From positions 1-56,306 of the forward strand of contig NZ_MDZB01000101.1 in the NCBI RefSeq assembly GCF_001816145.1: a stretch of DNA of 56,306 bases, read 5' to 3'. The position numbers were made by a program, and so were the translations under genes. How positions within the stretch are numbered: the first letter of the stretch is position 1; each line of letters begins with the position of its first letter. The notes beneath the pieces were generated by a model. That model saw only the letters and a program-made list of their open reading frames with translations, made no database searches and was not told the DNA's origin. The stretch is from Hymenobacter lapidarius (GTDB lineage Bacteria; Bacteroidota; Bacteroidia; Cytophagales; Hymenobacteraceae). This document shows positions 25,572-34,138 of the stretch, one piece after another.

Positions 25572-28500
25572 TTACTGGAACTGGACCTGGCGGTTACGGT
25601 TGAGCTTGAGGTCCTGCAGCAGGCTGCTCTTGGCCGCGATGGTGAAATTGTAGCCCTTCAGTTGGCCAAAAGGTATCCAGCTGCCCACAATCTGCCAGCA
25701 GTGCAGGTCCCGGAAAAAGGCCAGGGTGGGGTAGGTAATGGCGTTTTGGGTAAGGTCGTAGCCCAAGTTGTAGGTGAAGCGCAGGTTCTCGGTCAGCTTC
25801 ACCGAGCCGTCGATGCGCACGGTGTTCAGGGCCAGAATGGGCGGCCGGTCCTGGCCTTTGCGTAGCGGAATGGGGTTGGTAGTGTAACCGGCCGCGTAGC
25901 TCATATTCAATTCCCAGGGAATGTCGAAATTCACGTAGTCGGCGTAGTAGTTGGGCGGGCCTACTGTGCCCAGGGTGGGGTCGTTGGTGGGCGCTACCGT
26001 GCGGGGAATGGCGCTTCTGCGCTCGCCATTGGCGGGGTTAAAGGCGTAAGTAGCCTGAAGGCTGGCCGAGGCCAGGCGCAGCAGCTTGCGCGGGTTTGCC
26101 TCGAACAGAAACTTGTTGATGGCCCGGCCCTCACTGTCGCGCTGGTAGGGCTCAAAGCTGGCCGTGCTGTTCAGGTTTAGCTTCCGGGCCACCTGGGTGC
26201 GGAAGTTGACGTTTATCGGCTGAAGCTGGAAAGCGGTATCGGCGAAGTTGTAGCTGGTGGTGAAATCCAGGCCCTCGATGAGGCTGGATTTGCGGAACGG
26301 GTTGGTGCCGGTGGTGTCCTTGTCGTTGCGCACCTTCATTTCCACAGCGTTCTGAAACGTGAAGGAAACAACGCTCTGCCGGCTGCCCCCCGGCGCGCCG
26401 TACAGGAAGTTGCTGTAGCTCTCGAAGGGGTAGAGGCTGCGTCCGGCCCGGTCCCGGGTGGGCACCTGCACCCCAAACTGGTTGGTGAGGCCAAACAGGT
26501 CTGGCTGCGGAAACACGCTGCGCCGGTTCGCCAGGTTGGGCGCGAAGCTGTAGGAGAGGCTGGGCGTGGCCTTGTGCCGCAGGGCCTGAATTTTGCGGGT
26601 GCCCTTGCGCACAATGGTGCCGTAAAACGTGGTGTTCAGGCTGGCCTGCGCCGAGTAGTTGGCAATGCGGTTGAAGCCGTAGGTGGTGTCGATGCGCACG
26701 GCCTGGGCCGTGGGGCTAAAGCGGTAGTCAAGGCGCTGGCCATACCACACCTCGCCGTAGCTCACGGAGGGCGTGAACTGAAAGTGCTGGGCAATGGGGT
26801 AGGAGCCCAGGCCAATGCCGAAGGTGTGCTGCAGGCCGTTGCGGCCACCGAGCAGCAGCTGGCCCAGGTTCTTCACATCGAGCGGAATGCGGGTGGGCAC
26901 GGTGGTGCCGCCCAGCAGGGGCAGGCCGTTGGCGAGCACGCGCGGGGCCTGCACGTTGGTCACTTCGTTGCGGCCGGTCAGGTTGTAGCTCACCGTGAAC
27001 TGCTCGTAGACCTTGCCCAGCTTGGAAGCGCCCGGCTCGATGCCGAACCACTGGTACGGGAACTGCCGGGCCACGCCCAGGCTCACGTCGGGCAGGGTGA
27101 GGGTCATGGTGCCGTCGGCGCCCTGGCTCTGGCTCAGGCGCAGGTCGTAGTTAACGGGCGAGTTGCGAATCTGCTTGGAGTAGCTGATGCTGGAGTTGAA
27201 CTGCGTAGCCAGGTAGCGGCGCGCATCGAGGCTGTTGACCTTGTTGAAGCTGCTGGAGCCCGCGTTCACGCTGGCCGAGAAGCGGCCGCCGCCCGGCTTG
27301 GGCACGGGCGTATGGTTCCAGGTAATCCAGAAGGTGTTGGCCGATGGCGGCTGAATGTAAACCGGGCTGGTGGTGAGGGCGTCGGTGGCCAGAATCTGGG
27401 TGCCGGGCCGGGTGGAGAAGCGCAGGTTGAAATTGCCCTGAAAGGTGTAGCGCTTGAGGTACGACACGTCGGCGGTGCCGCCCCAGCCGCCGAAGGTCTG
27501 GGCGTTGCCGGCGTAGACATCCCCCGTGAGCCGCACGCCGATGTAGTCGTTGGGCGCGAAGTAGTAGCCGCCGTTGGTCAGGAAATAGCCGCGGTCGGCG
27601 GCCTGCCCGAAGGTGGGGATGATGACGCCCGAGCCCCGGCTCTTGCTGGGCGTGGGGAAGAAGCCAAACAGGAAGCCCAGCGGCGTGGGCACGTCGCCAA
27701 TCACCAGATTAAACGGCCCGGTCACCACCTTATCGCCCGGAATTACCTTCATGTTGCGGGCCTGAATGTAGAAGTGCGGGTGCTCGAGGTTGCAGGTGGT
27801 GTAGCGCCCCACCAGGCCGTTGATGGTGCCGTCGGGCAGCCGCTTGATGACGGAAGCACTCACGTAGCCTTCGCCCTGGGTGGTCACGGCATCGCTCACG
27901 CGGGCCTTTTTGGTTTTGAAGTTGTAGGCAATGTTGGTGGCCGTGTACAGCCCGGCCTTGTCCTTGAGCACGGGCCGGTCTTCCAGCCGGTTGGTCAGGG
28001 TGTCGCGCCGGCCGTCGGCGGTCATGGTGTTTTTGCCATAGTCCACGGTGATGACGGCCGCCTTCAGCTCGGTGTCGCCGTAGTCCACGCTGGCCTTGTT
28101 GTAGAGCCGCGCCACCTTCCGGGTCACGTCGAACTGAATGGAGTCCTTGGCCGTGTACTGAATGGTGGTTTCAATCTGGCCGCGGCGCCGGGCCGCGAGC
28201 TGCAGCGAGTCGCCGCTCCGGGTCACGCCGTTCACCAGGTTGGTGGTGTCGGTGGGGGTGAGGCCGGGCCGCCGGGTGGTGCCGCGGGGCGTGAGGGTAT
28301 CGGGCACGGCCTTGTTGGAAGTGCCGGGCACCAGGGGCTTGCCGGTGTTGCGCACGCCGGGCGGCGGCGGCCCCACGGGGTCGCGCGGGTCGGGCGAGAT
28401 GTAGCGCACCGGCGGGGTGGGCGCGCTACCGGCGCGCTGGCCGGGCTGGGGGGCGCGCCGGTGCCGCCTTCTTGGGCGGGGTGACCTGGTAGTTTGGCGA

Positions 28501-28656
28501 CGGGGTGGCGGGCGTGGCCAGAATGGCTTTCGTCCGGGCTTTACGCTCCTGCACCTTTACCGACTTTTTGGGCTTCGGCTTGGGTTTGGGCTGGCCCGGT
28601 GCTCCCGTCTGGGCGCCGGCCGAACCGGCCAGGGCCAGCAGGAGCAAAAACACCAT
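25572..28656 (-). CDS. lptD: LPS-assembly protein LptD, Bacteroidota type (single-base frameshift at a G6 run)
   Basis: Outer-membrane barrel that inserts lipopolysaccharide at the cell surface. The N-terminal part, in another frame from ATG 28656, supplies the signal peptide (MVFLLLLALAGSAGAQ) and a Lys/Pro linker (KPKPKPKKSVKVQ). At the G6 run 28448-28453 one base too many breaks the frame; removing it joins PAR to PQPGQRAG...YISPDPRD. Then follow the OstA-like periplasmic domain (QYTAKDSIQFD, VDYGDTELKAAVITVDYG) and the barrel (GFFPTPSKSRGSGVIIPTFG ... WIPFGQLKGYNFTIAAKSSLLQDLKLNRNRQ, in pieces). About 1028 residues when restored. A start up to 23 codons further upstream is possible. Confidence 0.88.
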
Positions 28657-28828
28657 TCCCGGCAAGCCCAGGCGGGCCCCGGCCGGAGCCGGGCGGGGCT
28701 GCCCAGGCCAAAAACCGGCGTTCAAACAAGGGCCAAACCGAACAGGCAAAGTATAGTCGCGTTTAATTCGTTTACTTTTGGGGCTTCTACAAAGGTAGCA
28801 GGTCGCTACCACCCCTTCAACGAACGCC

Positions 28829-29677
28829 GTGCGGATTATTGTCAACCTGGCCAGTGTCGCCCTGCTTTTGCTGGGCGCGGGTAGCGGAGAGTGGAAAGCG
28901 GAAGCCCAAACCCCGGCCGATTCTGCGAGTGCCGCTCCCGATTCCGCGCTTGCGGCTGCCGGCTCGCCCTACCGCTACCGGCTGCGCACCGTGGTGCTCG
29001 ATGCCGGCCACGGCGGCAAAGACCGCGGCTGCGCCGGTGTTTCGGCTCGCGAGGCCGACGTGGCCCTGAAGCTGGTGCTGGCCCTGGGCCAGCAGATTGA
29101 GCAAAACATGCCGGAGGTGAAGGTGATTTACACCCGCAAAACCAACGTGTTTATTGAGCTGGACGAGCGCGCCGCCATTGCCAACCGCAACAAGGCCGAC
29201 CTGTTCATCTCCATTCACTGCAACGCCGGCCCCAGCCAGAGCCACGGCACCGAGGTGTGGACCATGGGCCTGCACAAGTCCACGGCCAACCTGGGCGTGG
29301 CCCAGCGCGAAAACTCGGTTATTCTGCAGGAAAAGGACTACCAGAAGCGCTACAACGGCTTCGACCCGAGCTCGCCCCAGAGCCACATCCTGTTTACGCT
29401 GTTTCAATCGGCCTACATCACCAACAGCCTGCGCTTTGCCCAGCAGGTAGACCGGCAGCTGCGCACCACCGTGAACCGGCCCAGCCGGGGCGTGAAACAA
29501 GCCGGTTTTCTGGTGCTTTGGAAGTCCACCATGCCGGCTGTGCTCATCGAGTCGGGCTTCCTCACCAACCCCAGCGAAGAGCGGTACCTCAACGACAAAG
29601 GCAATCAGTCGTATATGGCAGCGGGAATTTACCGCGCCTTTCGCGAGTACAAGCGCGAGTTGGAAGGCGGCTCCTGA
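28829..29677 (+). CDS. N-acetylmuramoyl-L-alanine amidase (Amidase_3)
   Basis: 282 residues from GTG 28829. Signal peptide IIVNLASVALLLLGAG, an Ala/Ser/Asp linker, then the zinc amidase domain: VVLDAGHGGKDRG (first His), a Glu in SAREADVALKL, FISIHCNAGPSQSHGTEVW (second His) and the catalytic VLIESGFLTNPSEE. Cleaves the bond between MurNAc and the stem peptide in the periplasm, as in cell separation. Divergent from lptD and followed 118 bp later by the MlaD-like gene, so envelope functions cluster here. Confidence 0.93.
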   Translation: MRIIVNLASVALLLLGAGSGEWKAEAQTPADSASAAPDSALAAAGSPYRYRLRTVVLDAGHGGKDRGCAGVSAREADVALKLVLALGQQIEQNMPEVKVIYTRKTNVFIELDERAAIANRNKADLFISIHCNAGPSQSHGTEVWTMGLHKSTANLGVAQRENSVILQEKDYQKRYNGFDPSSPQSHILFTLFQSAYITNSLRFAQQVDRQLRTTVNRPSRGVKQAGFLVLWKSTMPAVLIESGFLTNPSEERYLNDKGNQSYMAAGIYRAFREYKRELEGGS

Positions 29678-29795
29678 TTAATGGCACTGTAGGCGCTGTC
29701 AGGGCCGTATTCAATCTCTGGAGGCAGTTCTCACGTACCCTGTTTATGAACCGGTGCTATTGCCGCACCCATCCACCAATTCACCCTCGCCACTC

Positions 29796-30806
29796 GTGTC
29801 AAAAGAAATAAAAGTGGGGCTACTTGCCCTCGTAGCCATTGCCGCACTCATCTTCGGCTTCAACTTCCTGCGGGGTAGTAATATTCTTTCGTCGGACCGT
29901 ACTTTTTATGCCACCTACCCCGACGTGGACGGCCTGAACGTGGGCGCGGCTGTCATCCTGAACGGCATCAAGGTAGGTCAAGTAAAAAAAATGGAGCTGA
30001 TGCCCGAAAAGGGCAACGCCGTGCGGGCTTCGCTGGAGCTGGAAAAGGGCATCGTCCTCGGCGATTCTACCGTGGCCAGTCTGGGCGGTTCGCTGCTGGG
30101 CTCCAAAACCATTACCCTGAGCCTGGGCCGCAACAACAAGGAATATTCCGGCGGTGAAGAGTTGCTAACTGTGTCCTCGACGGGCATTGCGGGCCTAGCC
30201 ACGGCCCTGCAGGCCCGCGCCCTACCCGTGCTCACCAGCCTCGACTCCACGTTGCGCCACGTGAACAGCATCATCAACAAGGACGCCGAAACCAACATTC
30301 AGAGCACGCTGCTCAGCGCCCGCGCCAGCACCGAAGCCCTGCAAAAGCTCATCATTGACAACCAGGCCAACATCAACCAGATTACCCGCAACCTGGCCCA
30401 GATGACCTCCGCCCTGAACCAGACCACGGGCAAGCTCGACCGCATTGCCGTGAACTTCTCGCAGCTGTCTGATTCGCTGAAGCAGGCGCCGGTGAGCTCC
30501 GCGGTGCGCCGCCTGGATGCCACCATGGCCGAAGCCCAAACCACCGTGGCCAGCCTTAACCGGGCCCTCAACGACCAGAAGGGCTCCATGGGCAAGCTCA
30601 TAAACGACACCTTGCTGTACAACAACCTGAACGCAACCGCGGCCAGCTCCAACGCCCTTATGACCGATTTTAAAACCAACCCCAAGCGCTACGTGCACTT
30701 CTCGGTATTTGGCGGCGGCAGTAAGAAGAAAACCGAGGTGGAAACTACCACCACCAAGCCCAACGGTACCACCGTAGATAAAGAAGTAAAGACCACCGTA
30801 AAGTAG
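29796..30806 (+). CDS. MlaD-family (MCE) lipid-transport protein
   Basis: 336 residues. I chose GTG 29796 (SKEIKVGLLALVAIAALI), the usual start for Bacteroidota homologues; a GTG 14 codons upstream adds only a Pro/Ser stretch. One N-terminal TM anchor is followed by the MCE domain (YATYPDVDGLNVGAAVILNGIKVGQV, ASLGGSLLGSKTITLSLG) and a long helical, Ala/Thr/Gln-rich tail (QANINQITRNLAQM, DKEVKTTVK). Such proteins form rings that carry phospholipids between the membranes. No MlaE/MlaF partners are adjacent. Confidence 0.9.
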   Translation: MSKEIKVGLLALVAIAALIFGFNFLRGSNILSSDRTFYATYPDVDGLNVGAAVILNGIKVGQVKKMELMPEKGNAVRASLELEKGIVLGDSTVASLGGSLLGSKTITLSLGRNNKEYSGGEELLTVSSTGIAGLATALQARALPVLTSLDSTLRHVNSIINKDAETNIQSTLLSARASTEALQKLIIDNQANINQITRNLAQMTSALNQTTGKLDRIAVNFSQLSDSLKQAPVSSAVRRLDATMAEAQTTVASLNRALNDQKGSMGKLINDTLLYNNLNATAASSNALMTDFKTNPKRYVHFSVFGGGSKKKTEVETTTTKPNGTTVDKEVKTTVK

Positions 30807-30918
30807 GAACGCGCCTTGGCGCTTTCGGCGCCGGAGCAGGTTGCACGCCCAATGGCCCGGTATCCGCGCCAACGATTGAACGCGCCAGGGCGCGTTTCCA
30901 CATCAACCCCGGCCACGA

Positions 30919-30944
30919 TTGAACGCGCCGAGGCTGTACCTTTG
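30919..30944 (+). promoter_or_regulatory. Promoter of the carboxyltransferase gene (TTG-N15-TACCTTTG)
   Basis: TACCTTTG (30937-30944) is a perfect -7 box, with TTG (30919-30921) as a -33 element. The segment ATTGAACGCGCC around the -33 box is a direct repeat of one 50 bp upstream. Confidence 0.6.
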
Positions 30945-30970
30945 AAATCCGCCTCCGGGCGGATTTTTTT
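30945..30970 (+). terminator. Terminator-like hairpin in the leader of the carboxyltransferase gene
   Basis: AAATCCGCC (30945-30953), loop TCCG, GGCGGATTT (30958-30966) and a continuous T run to 30970. It starts right after the -7 box and ends 38 nt before ATG 31008. It can be the terminator of the MlaD-like gene, or an attenuator in the new transcript. Confidence 0.6.
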
Positions 30971-31007
30971 GTGCCTTATCTCCCAAAACCCCACCACTGC
31001 CTTTCTT

Positions 31008-32636
31008 ATGAACGTCGAGTTCAACCGCAACGAAGACCAACTCAAGCAACTCAGCTTTAAGCTCAGCCAGAAATTCCAGAAAGTAGCCCTCGGCGGCGGC
31101 GAGAAGCGCATTGCGGCCCACAAGGCCAAGGGCAAGCTCACGGCCCGCGAGCGCATAGCCTACCTACTGGATAAGGACGCGGCGCAGGTCGAAATCGGCG
31201 CTTTCGCGGGCGATGGCATGTATCAGGAGGAAGGCGGCTGCCCCGGCGGCGGCGTGGTGGTCGTTATCGGCTACGTGGCCGGGCGGCAATGCGTGGTGGT
31301 GGCCAACGACGCCACCGTGAAAGCCGGCGCGTGGTTTCCCATCACGGCCAAAAAGAACCTACGGGCCCAGGAAATCAGCATCGAAAACAAGCTGCCCATC
31401 ATCTACCTCGTGGACTCGGCCGGGGTGTATCTGCCCATGCAGGACGAAATTTTCCCCGACAAGGAGCATTTTGGCCGCATTTTCCGCAACAACGCGGTGA
31501 TGAGCAGCATGGGCATCGTGCAGATTTCAGCCATCATGGGGCCCTGCGTGGCCGGCGGCGCGTACCTGCCCATTATGAGCGACGAGGCCATGATTGTGAA
31601 CAGCACGGGCTCGGTGTTTCTGGCGGGTTCGTATCTGGTGAAGTCGGCCATCGGCGAAAGCATTGACAACGAGGCGCTGGGCGGCGCGAGCATGCACTGC
31701 GAAATTTCGGGCGTGACCGATAATAAATTCGATTCCGATGCGGAGTGCCTCGACCACATCCGCGCCATTTTTGACAAGCTGGGCAGCCACCCCACGGCCG
31801 GCTTCAGCCGCACCGAGCCGGCCAAACCTGCACAGAATGAGCAGGAAATATACGGCCTGCTGCCCTCGGACCGGGTGAAGCCCTACGACATGATGGACAT
31901 CATCAACCGGCTGGTTGACAACTCCGAATTTGAGGCCTACAAGCCCGATTACGGCCAGACGCTGCTGTGCGGGCTGGCGCGCATCGATGGCTGGGCGGTG
32001 GGCATCGTGGCTAACCAGCGCAAGATTGTGAAAAGCAAGAAAACCGGCATGCAGATGGGCGGCGTCATCTACTCCGACTCGGCCGATAAGGCGGCCCGCT
32101 TCATCATGAACTGCAACCAGAAGCGCATTCCGCTGGTGTTCCTGCACGACGTGTCGGGCTTCATGGTGGGCTCGGCCTCCGAGCAGGGCGGCATCATTAA
32201 GGACGGCGCGAAGATGGTGAATGCCATGGCCAATTCGGTGGTGCCCAAGTTCACGGTCATCGTGGGCAACAGCTACGGGGCCGGCAACTACGCCATGTGC
32301 GGCAAGGCCTACGACCCGCGCCTCATCGTGGCTTGGCCCACGGCCCAACTGGCCGTAATGAGCGGCGCGGCGGCCGCCAACACCCTGCTGCAAATCCAGG
32401 TAGCCTCCCTCAAATCCAAGGGCGAAACCATCACCCCCGAAGCCGAAAAGGAGCTACTCGACCGCATCAAGGCCCGCTATGAGGAGCAGCTCTCGCCCTA
32501 CTACGCCGCAGCCCGCCTCTGGGTCGATGCCGTGATTGACCCGCTGGAAACGCGGAAAGTCATTTCGGAAGGCATTGCGGCCGCAAATCATGCGCCGATT
32601 GAGAAGGCGTATAATGTGGGCGTTATTCAGGTGTGA
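31008..32636 (+). CDS. Acyl-CoA carboxylase beta (carboxyltransferase) subunit
   Basis: 542 residues from ATG 31008 (MNVEFNRNEDQ). Two crotonase-like halves: the N-half with KLTARERIAYLLD, GGCPGGGVVVVIGYVAGRQ, IYLVDSAGVYLPMQDE and MGPCVAGGAYLPIMSDEA; the C-half with GIVANQRKIVKS, PLVFLHDVSGFMVGS and GNSYGAGNYAMCGKAYDP. Transfers carboxyl groups from biotin to propionyl-CoA, methylcrotonyl-CoA or acetyl-CoA; the phrase GVYLPMQDEIFPD resembles methylcrotonyl-CoA carboxylase beta most, but I cannot fix the substrate. The alpha/biotin subunit is not in the window. Confidence 0.92.
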   Translation: MNVEFNRNEDQLKQLSFKLSQKFQKVALGGGEKRIAAHKAKGKLTARERIAYLLDKDAAQVEIGAFAGDGMYQEEGGCPGGGVVVVIGYVAGRQCVVVANDATVKAGAWFPITAKKNLRAQEISIENKLPIIYLVDSAGVYLPMQDEIFPDKEHFGRIFRNNAVMSSMGIVQISAIMGPCVAGGAYLPIMSDEAMIVNSTGSVFLAGSYLVKSAIGESIDNEALGGASMHCEISGVTDNKFDSDAECLDHIRAIFDKLGSHPTAGFSRTEPAKPAQNEQEIYGLLPSDRVKPYDMMDIINRLVDNSEFEAYKPDYGQTLLCGLARIDGWAVGIVANQRKIVKSKKTGMQMGGVIYSDSADKAARFIMNCNQKRIPLVFLHDVSGFMVGSASEQGGIIKDGAKMVNAMANSVVPKFTVIVGNSYGAGNYAMCGKAYDPRLIVAWPTAQLAVMSGAAAANTLLQIQVASLKSKGETITPEAEKELLDRIKARYEEQLSPYYAAARLWVDAVIDPLETRKVISEGIAAANHAPIEKAYNVGVIQV

Positions 32637-32668
32637 GTAAACGGTTTTTCTTTACGAAAGCAAATAGT

Positions 32669-33157
32669 ATGAGGTATCTATCAATAATGCTAGTTTTCGC
32701 AATGTTTTGCTTGAGTTGCAGCAAAGAAAAACAGCATGAGTTGCCTGTTTTAAAGAAAGACAAGTATCCTTACAGCGTCTTGTACCTCAATTTTGGATGG
32801 GCTAAAGTATCTGCTAATGCCTTTACCAACGTTATGACGTTGGAAACGCACGGAACGCGAGACTCTCTCGCAAATAGTGGTGTGGTTTACCATCTTCCCA
32901 TTAACAAGAAAAGCTACGAAGCCAAAATAGCTAAATGGGAAAAGGACAGTGTTTACTCGTGGATGAAAAGATTAGTTGTTACTCCGGTTCGCCCCAATAG
33001 CTATTGTACAGATTACGTAGGTTATGCTAGGTTTACCATTATTTCAAACCAAGTAACGCAGTCTTGTACCTATGATTCGGTGTGTGATTGGAAAAAGCTG
33101 AGCCCCGAGACCGAAAAGCTGCATAAGTTGATTAGCTCTAAATTTTCATTGTTTTAA
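32669..33157 (+). CDS. AT-rich lipoprotein of unknown function
   Basis: 162 residues from ATG 32669, chosen because MRYLSIMLVFAMFCLSC is a lipoprotein signal with lipobox LSC; a GTG at 32633 overlapping the previous stop is less likely. The mature part (KKDKYPYSVLYLNFGWAKVSANAF ... VCDWKKLSPETEKLHKLI) is not recognised. The gene is visibly far more AT-rich than its neighbours, with AT-ending codons, which suggests recent transfer. It opens the disordered accessory patch 32.6-36.3 kb. Confidence 0.65.
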   Translation: MRYLSIMLVFAMFCLSCSKEKQHELPVLKKDKYPYSVLYLNFGWAKVSANAFTNVMTLETHGTRDSLANSGVVYHLPINKKSYEAKIAKWEKDSVYSWMKRLVVTPVRPNSYCTDYVGYARFTIISNQVTQSCTYDSVCDWKKLSPETEKLHKLISSKFSLF

Positions 33158-33184
33158 AAGTTAGGTAAAGCCGCGGGATTATTC

Positions 33185-33310
33185 ATGAAAACCCTCTACC
33201 TCTTGGCCGGCTGCAACGGCGCGGGAAAAACCACGGCCGCCTACGCCCTGCTGTCCGACCTGTTGGGTTGCCGCGAGTTCGTGAATGCTGCCAGGCCGGC
33301 CGTAACTTAG
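33185..33310 (+). pseudogene. Truncated P-loop kinase (zeta-toxin-like), copy 1
   Basis: ATG 33185 begins MKTLYLLAGCNGAGKTTAAY, a Walker A start as in zeta-toxin-like ATPases, and continues LLSDLLGCREFVNA, which in full-length relatives leads to an Asp-containing motif. Here the similarity ends at about 33292 and a stop follows at 33308. Only 41 residues remain of a family normally near 190. Copy 2 lies at 34008-34133. Confidence 0.7.
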
Positions 33311-33334
33311 AGAAACCATCTCACCCGAAAAGTC

Positions 33335-33562
33335 ATGCAAACCATCATCTTGCAACTGCCCGATTCGCTGAATATTACCTCCAAAGAGGTGGGCATGCTG
33401 CTGGCCGCGCGTCTCTACGAGCAAGGCAAGCTCTCGCTGGGGCAGGCCGCTGAGCTGGCCGGCTACAGCAAGCGCACCTTTATGGAACTGCTGGGCGATT
33501 ATGGCGTGTCAGTGTTCAACTACCCGGCCGAGAGTATTGCGCGCGACGCGGCCAATGCCTGA
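33335..33562 (+). CDS. UPF0175 family antitoxin-like protein
   Basis: 75 residues. MQTIILQLPDSLNI is the usual start; the helix-turn-helix-like middle KLSLGQAAELAGYSKRTFMELLGDYGVSVFNYP is typical of UPF0175. These small proteins are paired with DUF3368 proteins in a toxin-antitoxin-like arrangement. The stop codon overlaps the start of the DUF3368 gene by 8 nt. A near -7 box, TAACTTAG, occurs at 33302. Probably binds DNA and represses its own operon (family-based inference). Confidence 0.88.
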   Translation: MQTIILQLPDSLNITSKEVGMLLAARLYEQGKLSLGQAAELAGYSKRTFMELLGDYGVSVFNYPAESIARDAANA

Positions 33563-34004
33563 ACTCATCATCGCTGATGCCAGCTGCCTGATTGTGCTCA
33601 CCAAAATCAGTCAGCTGGATTTGTTGCGCCAGCTCTACGGCACGGCCACGCCGACCGTGGCAGCTGAATACGGCTTGCCGCTGCCGACGTGGCTGAAGCA
33701 GGAAGCGGCTACCGACGCCGCCCGGCAGCAGTTGCTGGCGCTGCTGGTAGATGCCGGCGAGGCCAGTGCCATTGCGCTGGCGCTGGAGTGGCCGGGATGC
33801 ACCCCGATTCTGGACGATTATAAGGCGCGAAAGACGGCTGAAAGGCTAGCAATTCGAATCACCGGTACGTTTGGCGTGCTGCTGCGGGCCAAAGGCCAAG
33901 GGCTGGTGCCGGCTGTGAAGCCGCTGCTGGACCAAATCAGGCAAACCAACTTTCGTTTTTCTGCCGCAATTGAAATGGAAATTCTCAAGCAAGCCGGAGA
34001 ATAG
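33555..34004 (+). CDS. DUF3368 protein (PIN-like putative toxin)
   Basis: 149 residues from ATG 33555 (MPELIIADASCLIVL). PIN-like fold: the first acidic residue in IIADASCLI, a second acidic pair in DAGEASAIALALEW and a third in PILDDYKARKTAERL; these would bind a metal ion in a nuclease site. In this family the pair with UPF0175 is predicted to be a toxin-antitoxin module, though activity has rarely been tested. Intact, and overlaps its partner by 8 nt. Its stop is 3 bp from the second P-loop remnant. Confidence 0.87.
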   Translation: MPELIIADASCLIVLTKISQLDLLRQLYGTATPTVAAEYGLPLPTWLKQEAATDAARQQLLALLVDAGEASAIALALEWPGCTPILDDYKARKTAERLAIRITGTFGVLLRAKGQGLVPAVKPLLDQIRQTNFRFSAAIEMEILKQAGE

Positions 34005-34007
34005 CCT

Positions 34008-34133
34008 ATGAAAACCCGCTACCTCCTGGCCGGCTGCAACGGCGCGGGCAAAACCACTGCTGCCTACGCCCTGCTGCCCGACTTGGTTGGCAGTGGCCCC
34101 ACTTACTACTTTTGCCGCCTACCTGCTTTGTAA
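34008..34133 (+). pseudogene. Truncated P-loop kinase (zeta-toxin-like), copy 2
   Basis: MKTRYLLAGCNGAGKTTAAY is followed by LLPDLV, then similarity to copy 1 ends at about 34088 and the frame runs into the promoter region of the next gene until TAA 34131. The first 80 nt are highly similar to 33185-33270. Starts 3 bp after the DUF3368 stop, so the original operon was probably UPF0175-DUF3368-kinase. Confidence 0.7.
34107..34114 (+). promoter_or_regulatory. -7 box (TACTTTTG) of the J-domain gene
   Basis: Perfect TAnnTTTG 25 bp before ATG 34139, lying inside the end of the second P-loop remnant. It marks where native upstream sequence resumes after the breakpoint near 34088. Confidence 0.5.
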
Positions 34134-34138
34134 TCATA

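Noticed and set aside
26574..28484. 636-codon plus-strand frame over lptD
   Set aside because: Composition is that of a shadow frame (Gly/Val/His rich) and the minus strand has unmistakable LptD domains.
33185..34133. The two similar P-loop starts as direct repeats of an insertion sequence
   Set aside because: Similarity is confined to about 80-90 coding bases, with no inverted ends, no transposase and no target-site duplication visible.
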